NCBI RefSeq assembly: GCF_001411555.2
Contig: NC_049912.1
Location: forward strand, 26,235,722-26,299,721
DNA from: Juglans regia
Taxonomy: Eukaryota > Streptophyta > Magnoliopsida > Fagales > Juglandaceae
Direction of reading: 5' to 3'
Length of the DNA stretch: 64,000 bases
This document shows, in pieces, positions 54,297 to 64,000 of this stretch; position 1 is the first letter of the stretch, and each line of letters starts with the position of its first letter. The translations under genes and the position numbers were made by a program. The notes under the pieces were generated by a model. The model was not told where the DNA came from, did no database searches, and saw only the letters and a list, made by a program, of their open reading frames with translations.

Positions 54297-56328
54297 CTAA
54301 GCCAAGAGGACAATTTCCCCACGCGAACCTGGAATGATAAACCCAAGGAGACGGGTGAATTTTAATGCATCATCATCATCAAGATAACTGGTACATTGAG
54401 AATGATTGAGTAGGTATATAGAATCCACAGTCTCACTGGTGATCATTAACCTAGAGCTTATCGACTGCCACGGCTTGACATCCTTTTCTTGTGGGCTTGG
54501 AGTTTTCGTTCCTAATACGGTCTGTTTTCTGATCTTAAAGGAATTTTGGACTTCCATTTTTGCAAGCTGAAGAAAGTTGGGGAGCTCACATAAGATAACA
54601 AATAAGAAAACAAACTTCGATTCCAGACACTCCATGATAGCGATACTGACAGTAAACTATATGCAATCAGAATATGCTTGAGGTACTCTAATTTTACCTC
54701 CTTAGAAGATCAGGAATGGCAGGGTCATTTCACAGTATAAATAAATAAATAAATAAGAGGATAGAATTAAGAATGGAGTAGTCATTGCCATCATGGAACA
54801 ACAGCAGTGAGGTTGCATAATAACATTCAAATTAGCAACCAAAATGATTTGACTTCAATTTCATGTCAAGCTGATTAGCATTGAATGAGTGCATTCCATT
54901 TCTTAGTAAGACAACTTCCGGCAAAGGCAGAAATTGATTCATTCTAATCCTACTTGTAAACGGGGTGATTTTGGAACCACGCCAGATCCATTTTCATCTT
55001 TTACCGTTGAAAGCGCTTCCAAAACAATTGCATTATACGTGTGAAGAGACCTCGATAAATAAGAAAGTGACTAAATAAATTTTTCTCATACACAATCTAC
55101 ATAAAGAGAAGACAATAACTGTACAAGAGGAAATATTCTAGCCACCAAAAATTACATAAAAATAATTTTACAAACTGAAGTAACTTGATGTGATTCGTCA
55201 GATTGTAAAGTCACTTTTATTATAAAGTAAATCTAATGAAAAATTCTAAACATAAACCCCACACCCTGCACACCCACTTAAAAACATGTGATTTTATTTT
55301 TTTATCCTCATATTTCATATTGAATTTATGAAATATGAGGATAAAAAAGTAAAATCACATGTTTTTAAGTAGGTGTGCAGGGTGTGGGGCTTCTGTGTAG
55401 CACAACTCAAATCTAATAGATCAAATAAAATCATTTTTATTATAAAGTAAATCTAATAAAAACAATCTAAAGATTTTGAAGGACTGTATATTTTAAAATT
55501 TACAATATTTATACAATGTATGAGAGTTATACTGTTTGTTTGTTTGTTTCTTTTTCCAAATCTCTGCTTGTGGTACTCTTGCCGCCCAAAGTAGAGATTG
55601 CTAGTTTAAAGAAGACTCCTGGTTTCATTCTCTGACCGGGACCTATCAGGCTGCACCATCCGCCCCTTCTATGTGGGAAACGGAGATAAAATGAATGAAC
55701 AATTAATCCATGACCAAACATTCACGTACCATAGGTGTCATAAAAAGGATTTTTGAGGAAAGGGGGAAGATAAACGCCTACCGTCGGGCATTCTTTCCCT
55801 CCTGCATGCTACTGGAAGGATCATCCACAACAGTGCCAATGGATGCTTTACGACGAAGCGGAGCCGCATGAGAATAATTTTGAACATTGGGGAGTGGAGC
55901 AGCTGTCACAGTTTTTACTTTTGAGGTCCTCAATTTCTCTTTAGAGCCTTGCCCAGAAGTACTAACGCTCAGGTTTCGCCATTTGTCCTGGTAGATAGAT
56001 AAACAGCATGCAGGTTTAAATTGATATGTCCAGAAGGAAATCGTGATATGTACTAATAGAATGGTTGATAGTTTCATTCAGAGTGTCTTGCTTGCCATGT
56101 AAAATGTTACAGTCAAGCAAGGTGAGCGGATGAGGGAGTGAATAGTGGCAAAAGGTAAAAAAGAAGAAGAAGGAGAACCTTGAGGCCGATGTTGGAGCGG
56201 TGAGTGAGGAAAGGGGCAAAATGGGGATCCTTGAGAATGTTCTTCCATTTACCAGGGCCGTGCTTTGCCACTCCAGCCAGCAGCGCTTCTTCCTCCTCCG
56301 CCGTCCATTTCTGCTTCTGATTTCCCAT
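54297..56328 (-). pseudogene. TRB/single-Myb-histone gene with intact Myb exons and decayed histone-like half
   Basis: Plant telomere-repeat-binding factors have an N-terminal Myb, a central linker-histone-like H15 domain and a C-terminal coiled coil. Exon 1 (56328-56179) encodes 50 aa, [20 protein letters not shown] ... HRSNIGLK. Exon 2 (55987-55782) begins DKWRNLSVST, completing the LKDKWRN telobox-recognition motif. Exon 3 starts at 55050 in phase (YNAIVLEALSTVKDENGSG), but the H15 reading frame then fails within about 10 codons at a TGA, with only shreds resembling FRR-LLSS afterwards. A last exon (54566-54297) keeps VQNSFKIRKQTVLGTKTPSP and the family C-terminus SRGEIVLLA, with a garbled middle where the coiled coil should be. 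Exons 1-2 resemble TRB4/5-type proteins. A truncated Myb-only protein could still be made. Alternatively I have missed a splice path. Confidence 0.7.
55257..55389. repeat. 133 bp near-perfect hairpin (snap-back element) in TRB intron 2
   Basis: Left arm 55257-55319 and right arm 55327-55389 are complementary at 61 of 63 positions, with a 7-base loop. Arm ends are CCCCACACCCTGCACACC and GGTGTGCAGGGTGTGGGG. Similar AT-rich phrases (TTATTATAAAGTAAATCTAA) occur on both sides (about 55217-55236 and 55438-55457), as direct repeats outside the hairpin. It may be a foldback MITE or a precursor-like RNA hairpin. Confidence 0.92.
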
Positions 56329-57225
56329 TCAACACTCTATTGGCGAAACCAAACTGACACTCTGACAGTCGAGAGCTTTTTACTTTCGTTTTCCGCATTT
56401 GGGTTTGCAAGGTATGACGAAGAAGACACGACACCTTTGCTTCTTTTCAGCTCCCGCTCCTCGCGTACTACATCCGCCTTTTCCCCCCTTTTCCTACGAG
56501 GAAAATCTACTTAATTCTTGAGTTATCTTTTTTTTTTTTTTTTACGGTTAAGAAAGTAAATATTAATAATTAATAATTAAAAAATATATATTTAAAAGAA
56601 AAAATATATATAGTTTTTATTAATTGTAATTTTGAGGGGACAAATATACGGAGTAGTAACACCATTATTCTAATTTTCACTTGAATTATTTTAGTAATTA
56701 TTTTAAAACCTTATGAAAAAGAGTAATAATATATTCCATATTCTCATATTATTTTCATTCAATTATATAAAATGTGGCACATTTATTATTTCAATAAAGA
56801 ATCATCTAACGGTGATAAATATGTCACATTTTACATTTTACATAATATGATGAAAGTGAGATAATAATGTGGTGTATGAAATTTTCCTATAAAAAATATG
56901 TATTAGAAAATTAAAACCCAATAAATACTCAAAATAAAAATATACATAATGAGAGAGGAAAACAAACAAACAGGAGATGATTATGACTCAACGAGTGCTA
57001 CCCGCCCTATACGGGGGTAGCACCCTCCTCCATTCCTGCACTCGAACGGGTGAGGTGGACATTTTCTACCCGCCATGTGCCACTATCCATCCACTCCCGT
57101 CTAACAGATAGGTGGATGTTTCAACTCTTTGTTAGTATTTTGCCCTCTAGAGTCAAGATATACAAAGATCAAACTCCAAATTCTTCATACCCATATCCAA
57201 ATGTGCAAACCCAACCACGAATTAA

Positions 57226-57262
57226 AAGAGAGAGAGAGAGAGATATATATATATATATATAT
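57226..57262. repeat. Compound (GA)n(TA)n microsatellite
   Basis: A GAGAGAGAGAGAGA tract runs directly into TATATATATATATATATA. Confidence 0.9.
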
Positions 57263-58810
57263 GTGCGATGAAAATTAAAGAACATCTTACCCATGGCCAC
57301 ATCTTGGGCATGGGTCTTGGGCAGGTCACTGAAATCCTCAATCACAACTTTGTTGTAGGTCTTTATGCAGACGTGGGTTTCTGCTAGGCAATAGGCACGA
57401 CCATGGCTCTAAAGAGTGAATATCCATAATGCCACTCATGGCCAAGTTGTAATCATGGGTTGTAGTTTGTAGAAACCAATGATTATGGTCGTGGATCTCT
57501 TGGTCACGACCATGTACTAGTGAAAAGAAATTAAGTTGAAAAAAGTGAGGAGGAGAAGGATGATAATGAGATGAATAATACGAAGAGACAAAAAGAATGA
57601 GAGGAGACAAATATGAAAGGAAAGTGATCGGTGAGAGATAAGGAGGAGAGAAAAAAATGAGGGTACTTAGGATTATATATATATATTTAGTTTATATAGA
57701 TGCAGACATGTAACCATGCCGACCCCTTGGCCTTGCTGATCCCATGTTAAATGCAGTTGAGTTGAGAAAGTGTCACCACTAAGATGATTTTTAGCACAAT
57801 TCAAATTGATTGTTGTGACACATTTTTGGTAAAATATTTTCACTAGAGTACCTAATGTTAAAAAATTATGGCTTTGCCATACATTATCTTACACTGTACA
57901 TTATATATATTTTAATTTTTGTTATTCTTATTAAATTAATTGAGTTATACTCATCATCCATACACTATATATATACTAAAGGAAAACAAAATAAAAAAAT
58001 AAAAAATTATGTGTGGTTTGTAATATAGAAATGATGAGTATAATTATTAAAAAAAAGATCCAAATAATTGGACGTTAGAGCATAAAACTTCTAGACACGC
58101 TGGTCGCAAAAAGACAACAGAGCTGCGTTGGATAGAAAAATAAAAATTAGAAAAAAAAAATTATAAAAATAGAAAGAAGAAATAAAGAGTCTTCCGATCA
58201 AGACCACCAAGGGTAACCAACGAGGGTTGGGTGGTCTAACCTCTTTATTTTGTTATTTCTTATTTTTTGGTCATTTTATATTTTTCTTTTTTTACAATTT
58301 TTAACAATGGTTTGTTATTTCTCTTTTGTAATATTTTTTTTTTAAAAAAAGGTCTCATTTTGACACCAGCCAATGAGGAAGTGTCACGTAAGAGTTGGGT
58401 CGAGAGTCACCCTTTTTATCTTACTAGATGAATTTTTGACACGATTGAGATAATCCAATGGCCGAAGCTCATACGGATACACTACTTCTTGAAAAATCAT
58501 TTCCTTGCAACTTTTTATAAGAACTTTCTTATATCTATCTTACAATTCTACGTGAAATTGAGGATTATTTTATAAATTTAATTTTTTTTAATAAAATAGT
58601 ATGATCATATTGGTTGATTATAAAATGAATTGTAAAGTAGTTATAAAAAATAATAATTTTTTTATCAATTACTATTCTCTTTTACACCCAACACTTTATG
58701 AAGAAAAAAAAATTATAAAATGTATCACAAATTCATAAATGTATGGATAAATAGTGACTGATGTATCACAAATTCGTATAAAAAAAAATATATTATAGTC
58801 ATAAAGTGAT

Positions 58811-58945
58811 TATATAAAAATAATCTTACAAATTAATGTAGCTTGATGTAATTTATCAGATTGTAAAATTACTTTTATTATAAAATAGATCTAACGAATC
58901 ATATGAAACAACGTCAATTTATAAGATTATTTTTATATAATTCTT
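58811..58945. repeat. MITE with TATATAAAAATAATCTTA termini
   Basis: Left TATATAAAAATAATCTTACA and right, reverse complemented, TATATAAAAATAATCTTATA are inverted. The centre carries CAGATTGTAAAATTAC and TTTTATTATAAAATAGATC. A related partial copy is at 55153-55240, next to the hairpin in the TRB intron. Confidence 0.7.
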
Positions 58946-59613
58946 TTATAGATATAACAGTCTTAAAAAAAAAATTATAAATCTATCATTTCTCATACTT
59001 TTTTGTTCTACTAGGCAAGCACATACATGAATACATCCGAGTATGTGCTTAGTTAGTGCAAAGATCGGGTTTTTTTTTTTTTAATAAAAGTAATGACCAT
59101 AAATAATATTTTTTTATCAAATTTATATAATTTTGTGTAAAATAAGAGATAATTAAGTAAAATTTAATACTCAAATTAGATAAAAAAAAATGCTATTGTT
59201 GCGTTGACCTGTAATAGAATTAATGCAAATAAAGAATGCATATTCAAAACAAATTCTGATTGGTCCATAAAAGCGGCCGCCTACCCGCTCGGATAATTAC
59301 ACACTGGGGGAAGGATGGTACGGCCAATTTTTCTTTTTTTCTTTCGTTTTTTTTTTTTTTATAAAAGGGGCCGAAATTAGTTTATTAACCATCTTTGTTC
59401 AATCACTTTGAATAAAAAATAAAAAATAAAAAATAAATATAAATTCAGTTCGATTGACGGCAATTGTTCCACCTAACCAAATAGACGGGCAAGTACACCC
59501 GTCCCTGTGTGTGTATCTCACTTCGCTCTTCTCCTAGTTGCGAATCCTTTTTTGTTAAACTTTTCTGTTGATTTCTTTTATCTACTGAACAATTTCTCTC
59601 CGAGACTAGGAAA

Positions 59614-62600
59614 ATGGCTTACGCATCCCATATTATCAATCATTCCAAAAAGGTATGCCATTTCTTCCTCTTCACCCCTCTATTCTCAATCTTCGTTTTT
59701 TTATATAATAGGTATATATTTACGTATATATACACATATTCAGATTTTATTTGTTGGTTGTGATTGCATATGCGTTTGATTTTCATTTTCCCTCGTTTTA
59801 TAATTTTAATTCGACTTCAATCCGAATCATATACCTGATTACATTCTTTCGGTAATTTGATATTGTTTTGAGAGTTTAGTGATCTAGTTCTATAGATAGC
59901 GATGATCTTACTTGAAAGGCTTATTTTGTAAAGGAGGCATTTATGCTGTGTTCAGTTTTAAGTGCTTCGACTTTAAATCGTGGACTCGGTTTTGTTTTCT
60001 GGGTAATCCAATTTCGATAGTAGTCGTATTGGCATCTGTTATCTTTCGCAGATTGCGTTTCTTATAGGCTCAATTCGTTTGTGGGTATTAAGGTAATACT
60101 ACGATTGTAGTGTGCTTGGTGTGGATTTGCCAGGTTTGGAATTGTAGCTACAGCTTTAAAACCAGACATTTAACTGCTTAATTGGCCTGAACCAGTGATT
60201 TATCTTGGTATAATTAATAATCAATATGTGGGTTGCTGCTGGGACATCTTATAGTTGAGTTGTTGATGCGAGCTTCAATTTTCAGTGGCTGGTATGAAAA
60301 TTTACCATGCACAATATCTCGAGAAGTTATACGGATCTGAATGGGTTGATGCACTCTTTAATCAAGACCCATCCACGAATACAGAGGGGTATTATTTAAT
60401 TTTAAAAATTTCATACAGGTTTCTTTACATGTAAATTGTAAACTCCGACTAAGTTTAATAAGCATGTTGTATCGTGTGAGGAGTCAGGAGTCATTATTTT
60501 GGTTATGAAGGTGAGGGAAAGCTTGTAGTCCAGAGTTTTCACAGGTTTAGTGAAAGTATCACTCATCATATGTGGAAATAGTCGTCATTTTTCAAACCAG
60601 CTGGATCCTGCGTTATTTTCTTTTACTTGCTTGCATCAATTCTGTCTGTTTTCAACAACACCAAGTGGTACCCTACCCTAAGATCACAATGTGATCGTCA
60701 TCATTAGTTATGCTGCTTCATGCTCTTGACTTGACCTTGTTTTAGCACAGCAAATGTATAATTCTATGCTTGTTGGTTCTATGCTGTTTTATTTCGCTTG
60801 ATTTGACGTTACCTGTTCTTGTATTTTTTAATAACCTATTGCAGTTAAGAAATGCTCCAAAATTTCTGCGGCATGAGCATGCAATTTTGGTTCGGTGGTT
60901 TTCAAAGGATGCTCGGCCCTCTATTGGTAAAAGAGATGGTAAGTTTCTGTTTCTTTGGATTTTACTCTCTTGTTCGTTGCCTATCAAGTATCAACTATCA
61001 TTTTATATCGTTTCTTGTTCTTTGCTCATCTTCAAACAGACCATGTCCATGAGTTTTAGATAATGTCTCTTCCTCTGTCTTGCATGCATTTGAGAATTTG
61101 CTTGTTCTCAGCTGAAGTTTATAAGCTATGTCCGAAATGGTGGTGGTGTTGTGGTGGGCTTCATGAGGCTGATCCTTATCTTTCTTGTGTTTTTTTTTTT
61201 TTTTAAATTATGATGTGTGCCAGACCTATGCAGTTCCGATGCATTGATTGTGTGTATAAAATGTAGGAATGCATTCTTACATTTATCAATGCCAATGGTC
61301 CATTGCGTACATGGATGTGTTTGTACATCCAGGAAGTATTACAATGAACGGAGTTCATGACAAATATTTCTTCTCTACCACAAATCTGTTTGCATGAAAT
61401 GAGGGAGGATTAGATGACTATAGAGGTCCAATGAGCGTCAGGTTTTTGGATGCTTAACGTGAACAAGAGGTTGCTCTAGTTGAATTTGAGCATTTCTATA
61501 CATGCTCTGTTTTTTTGTAAAACTCCCTTAAAGATTTTAATCTCTCGGAGAGATATCTTTCCTCTGTTGTCTTGTTATCAATCTATTGCTCACAATTTTC
61601 TGTGTATTTTGTTGACGAATGGTTGGGTTCTTTAGGTGATAGATAATCATCATTCAAATAATCTACCTAACTTAGGTGCTGTTTGGATGGTGAGTTAAGA
61701 TGAAAGTTGAATAAAATATTGTTAGAATATTATTTTTTAATATTATTATTGTTTTAGAATTTAAAAAAGTTGAATTGTTTATTATATTTTATGTGAAAAT
61801 TTGCGTAATGATGAAATGAGATTAGGACTGTTCATCCGACCCGACCCGAAAATGTGATGTTCCGGCCCAGCCCAAAAATGGTTGATTTCGAAAAGGGAAC
61901 TTCCGAACCGTCTGAATTGACCGATCAACCAAAACGAAATACATTCCGAAAAATCTAATTTTCCGACCTGATTTTTCTCAGCAACCAAACAGAATCTCAA
62001 ACCAAGCAAAATCTGGTAAAAACTAATTTCAGCTCACCTAGATCGCTCCACGTATTGACGAAGAGATCACGTGGACAAAATCGAACCATATAGCAAGCAC
62101 AAACCTCCCTATCATCCCAGTTAATCTCCTTGAATCCCTTTCTCTCTTCCTCCGTCAAATTACGAGCTAAAATATTCACCAAAGGCAAAATAAAAAGCAT
62201 AAAAAATGCAACCAAAGAGCCATTATTTGATTTCCATATTTAAGAAAATCATAATTGAAAAAGAACAAAAGTCAAAACTGTAAATGTACCCAAGATTTTC
62301 ATACAAGCATAAAGAAAGAGCAAATAGTAAGAAATACTCAAAAAAGCTAGAGGAAACGGGAGTTAGGATTTAATGGAAATACTTGTACCCATAAGTTCAT
62401 CTAGCAGAGCTTTCTGAGCGTCCATGGCTAAAGGGAGTGTTTTGATGCGAGATTGATGGAATTGCAAATCAAAGAGGGTTTTAGGGCTTTCTTGAGAATT
62501 GAGGGCTCTCCTCCTTTGTGTGGTGTTTGGGGATCGGTGTGCGTGAGACTAGAATTGATAGAGAGAGAGAGAGAAGTGTCGTCAAGAGGGAGAGGGAGAG

Positions 62601-64000
62601 ACTGATGGATTAATATATATGTGGGTAAAAAGCAAAACTATTAGACGGCCAGTTAACGGGCAATTACCCAATTACAACCGATTAAAATTGGAAATTGAAT
62701 AAAAATTCCGAAACCGAAAATCATTGAATCAGGTCGGTTATTTTGGCTTGGGTTGGGTCAACTGCTTTTTTGTACGACTCTAGATGAGATGAGATAAGAT
62801 GAAATGCTTTCACTATCCAAACAGATCTTTAGTGATTAGGCAGTATCGACTGGAAGATCCATATCTTGGTTTTATGTACAAAGTATAAGGCATAACCTTT
62901 TGTAGTTTTTTTTTTTCAGATATTTGGAAGATCCGTCGTCATTGTTATTTGTCTTCAGAAAGAGAAATAGTTTCCAGGTCTACCACCAATGGCACGGTAA
63001 GTACAGCCAAATTCTGTTGCATTAAGCTTTTATACATCATGACATCATAGCAGGGCCTACAATCATTGTGTTTTACATTCTATACTTCTTCCTTCAAATT
63101 GCTTCTGATATTGCTTCATGATTTCCTGTCAAAATTTATTTATTTATTAAAAGAAAAAAACTTAAAAGAGTCTAATTTCAAATGCTTACGGTTGCTCATA
63201 ATGTTATGTAGATAGCAATGTTTGGCATACAGAAGAGAAATATCTCAATGATGCCAATGGAAGTTAGAAATCCAACTGTTGGACTGGCTTTCAACCAACG
63301 GTTTTCATGGTATGCTAGCCACCCTGTAGTTCCTTTTTTTTTTTTTTTTTTTTTCTTTTTTTCTGAAGAGGGATTCAGGTGATCAGATGTTTTCTTGATG
63401 ATTAGAGTTTCCTGAATTCCTTTTTTGTTTGATTTTCTAGTATCAGTTCACAGATATACTTGAGAAGAGGTTTTTCATCTGATTCAGGTAAAGTTCAAGA
63501 TATTATCCTCCTAATTTTCAGTGTACTTTTTTATCTTATTATTTATTGTTAATAATAAGTATTTTTCCCACAGTTTTCCTGCTTTTTTACTGTCTATATA
63601 TATATATATATATATGTTTGTACACATTGTGCCATTGGAAATCTATTATAAAGATGTCGAGGGAAACCTCCCAAGTACAGAATTTTTTTTTGGGGGGGGG
63701 GGGTACCATCTTCTAGTAAAGAAAAAAACTACTGCTATAATCTGGATTCTTAACTAAAGTTCGTGTTGCATGCTATGTCTCTTCACATTTTGTTGAGGGC
63801 TTCTTGAACAACGTCATTGCTGTTCTTTGGAGAAACATTGTGCCACTTCATTGTACATCTGGTAGTGCTTTTAAGTTACGCATGTCATGGCTGTGAGTTT
63901 GGAACGAGTCTGATATAATTTTTGTTTAATTAGTTTTTCAGATACAAATGTTTTTAGAAAAAATTAACGTAGAAATCTATAGTATTCTTTTGTGTAATGT
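59614..64000 (+). CDS. Pyruvate dehydrogenase complex E2 (dihydrolipoyl acetyltransferase), mitochondrial, 5' part only
   Basis: E2 transfers acetyl groups from E1-bound thiamine to CoA through lipoyl-lysine in the mitochondrial matrix. Only the N-terminal targeting region is in the window. Exons: 59614-59652, 60845-60938, 62920-62996, 63212-63309 and 63441-63487, all GT-AG and in phase. The first residues MAYASHIINHSKKLRNAPKF match the conserved start of plant mitochondrial PDC E2 (Arabidopsis At3g13930/At1g54220 type, which begins MAYASRIINHSKK). The Arg- and Ser-rich presequence continues to LRRGFSSDS, just before the first lipoyl domain in known homologues. Lipoyl, E1/E3-binding and catalytic domains lie beyond the right edge. 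Intron 2 (60939-62919) carries a MITE that is itself interrupted by a hAT-like element. The assignment rests on the N-terminus alone. Confidence 0.82.
61823..62782. mobile_element. hAT-like non-autonomous element (960 bp) carrying a LUC7-like gene fragment
   Basis: Left terminus TAGGACTGTTCATCCGACCC and right terminus, reverse complemented, TAGAGTCGTACAAAAAAGC followed by GTTGACCCAACCC resemble the TAGGGCTGTTCA..GACCCGACCC ends of plant hAT elements. Flanking octamers AATGAGAT (61815-61822) and GATGAGAT (62783-62790) agree at 7 of 8 positions, as expected of a hAT 8 bp duplication. The interior has no transposase, but holds a fragment of a cellular gene on the minus strand. Confidence 0.78.
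62038..62425 (-). pseudogene. Captured 5' fragment of a LUC7-like U1 snRNP gene (exons 1-2 with intron)
   Basis: Exon 1 (62425-62389) encodes MDAQKALLDELMG, ending at a GTACAA donor. After a 222 bp intron, exon 2 (62166-62038) encodes ARNLTEEERKGFKEINWDDR, EVCACYMVRFCPRDLFVNTW and SDLG, ending at a GTGAGC donor. The spliced 55-residue product matches the conserved start of plant LUC7-like proteins, which help U1 snRNP select 5' splice sites. It includes the first Cys pair of the N-terminal zinc finger. Because intron and splice sites are kept, the capture was from genomic DNA, not mRNA. Sequence to about 62640 on the right is probably the parent 5' UTR and promoter. The rest of the gene is absent. 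A read-through transcript could make a truncated dominant-acting peptide or antisense RNA, but this is speculative. Confidence 0.88.
63593..63615. repeat. (TA)n microsatellite in E2 intron 5
   Basis: Run of TATATATATATATATATATA shortly after exon 5 of the E2 gene; a G9-10 run follows near 63693. Confidence 0.85.

Larger units (their letters stand above)
56329..59500. other. Intergenic stretch between TRB and pyruvate dehydrogenase E2
   Basis: This includes the divergent promoter regions of the TRB locus (left) and the E2 gene (right). A (GA)n/(TA)n compound microsatellite is at 57226-57262. The 57290-57540 block is GC-richer and repeats GGCATGGG/CCATGGC/CACGACCATG words, but has no gene I can support. 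The MITE at 58811-58945 lies here. Confidence 0.45.
61673..62828. mobile_element. GTTTGGAT-family MITE, copy G, split by a hAT-like insertion
   Basis: The left half 61673-61822 begins TTAGGTGCTGTTTGGATGGTGA. The right half 62783-62828 ends CACTATCCAAACAGATCTTT, whose reverse complement matches the left terminus. Removing 61823-62782 plus one copy of the duplicated octamer restores an element like copy E (44780-44945). Confidence 0.78.

Noticed and set aside
57290..57610. GC-richer block with repeated GGCATGGG and CACGACCATG words
   Set aside because: I considered a degraded coding repeat or tandem array, but units are irregular, and neither a period nor a protein frame holds.

Overview
This window reads as nuclear DNA of a eudicot, probably a woody one. 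Its genes are intron-rich with GT-AG splicing, the intergenic DNA is very AT-rich, LTR and LINE retrotransposons sit in introns and exons, and several families of short inverted-repeat elements are dispersed throughout. All proteins that can be recognised are plant-type. One short-repeat family has termini built on GTTTGGAT and GAGATGAGATGAG; I associate it with Fagales such as the walnut family, but that assignment is inference only.

Layout, left to right. (1) 1-4109: a young Ty1/Copia element, cut by the window edge, lying in a coding exon of an unidentified minus-strand gene (4110-4962). (2) 7859-16181: a complete coatomer zeta subunit gene (+). Its 5.8 kb first intron holds a MITE-like element just upstream and a second, very young Copia element at 8414-13196. 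(3) 22908-28238: a complete P4-type phospholipid flippase of the ALA4-7 type (+). (4) 29467-40110: a complete casein kinase 1-like gene (+), whose 7 kb last intron holds a decayed antisense L1-type LINE. (5) 42447-42800: a DUF3511 protein (-). (6) 47262-47850: a truncated ALDH2-family pseudogene (+). (7) 52150-53454: N-myristoyltransferase 1, with its coding sequence in one exon (+). (8) 54297-56328: a TRB/single-Myb-histone gene (-) with a clean Myb half and a decayed histone-like half. (9) 59614 to the right edge: the 5' part of the mitochondrial pyruvate dehydrogenase E2 gene (+).

The host genes are unlinked housekeeping functions (COPI vesicle coat, membrane lipid asymmetry, protein kinase signalling, protein lipidation, telomere or chromatin binding, mitochondrial carbon metabolism). 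There is no operon-like or cluster logic. Exon chains were assembled by eye, and each keeps an open reading frame across every junction. The total coding lengths are 179 aa (coatomer zeta), 1216 aa (ALA), 461 aa (CK1) and 434 aa (NMT).

The most interesting material is in the mobile elements. The second Copia copy is flanked by an exact 36 bp direct repeat instead of the expected 5 bp, lacks the last 3 bp of its 3' LTR, and has no protease region, yet its LTRs differ at one position in 308. A 960 bp hAT-like element in an intron of the E2 gene carries a captured 5' fragment of a LUC7-like splicing-factor gene, including its intron, and sits inside a MITE. The first Copia copy has lost most of gag but is also young. 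A 133 bp snap-back hairpin lies in an intron of the TRB locus.
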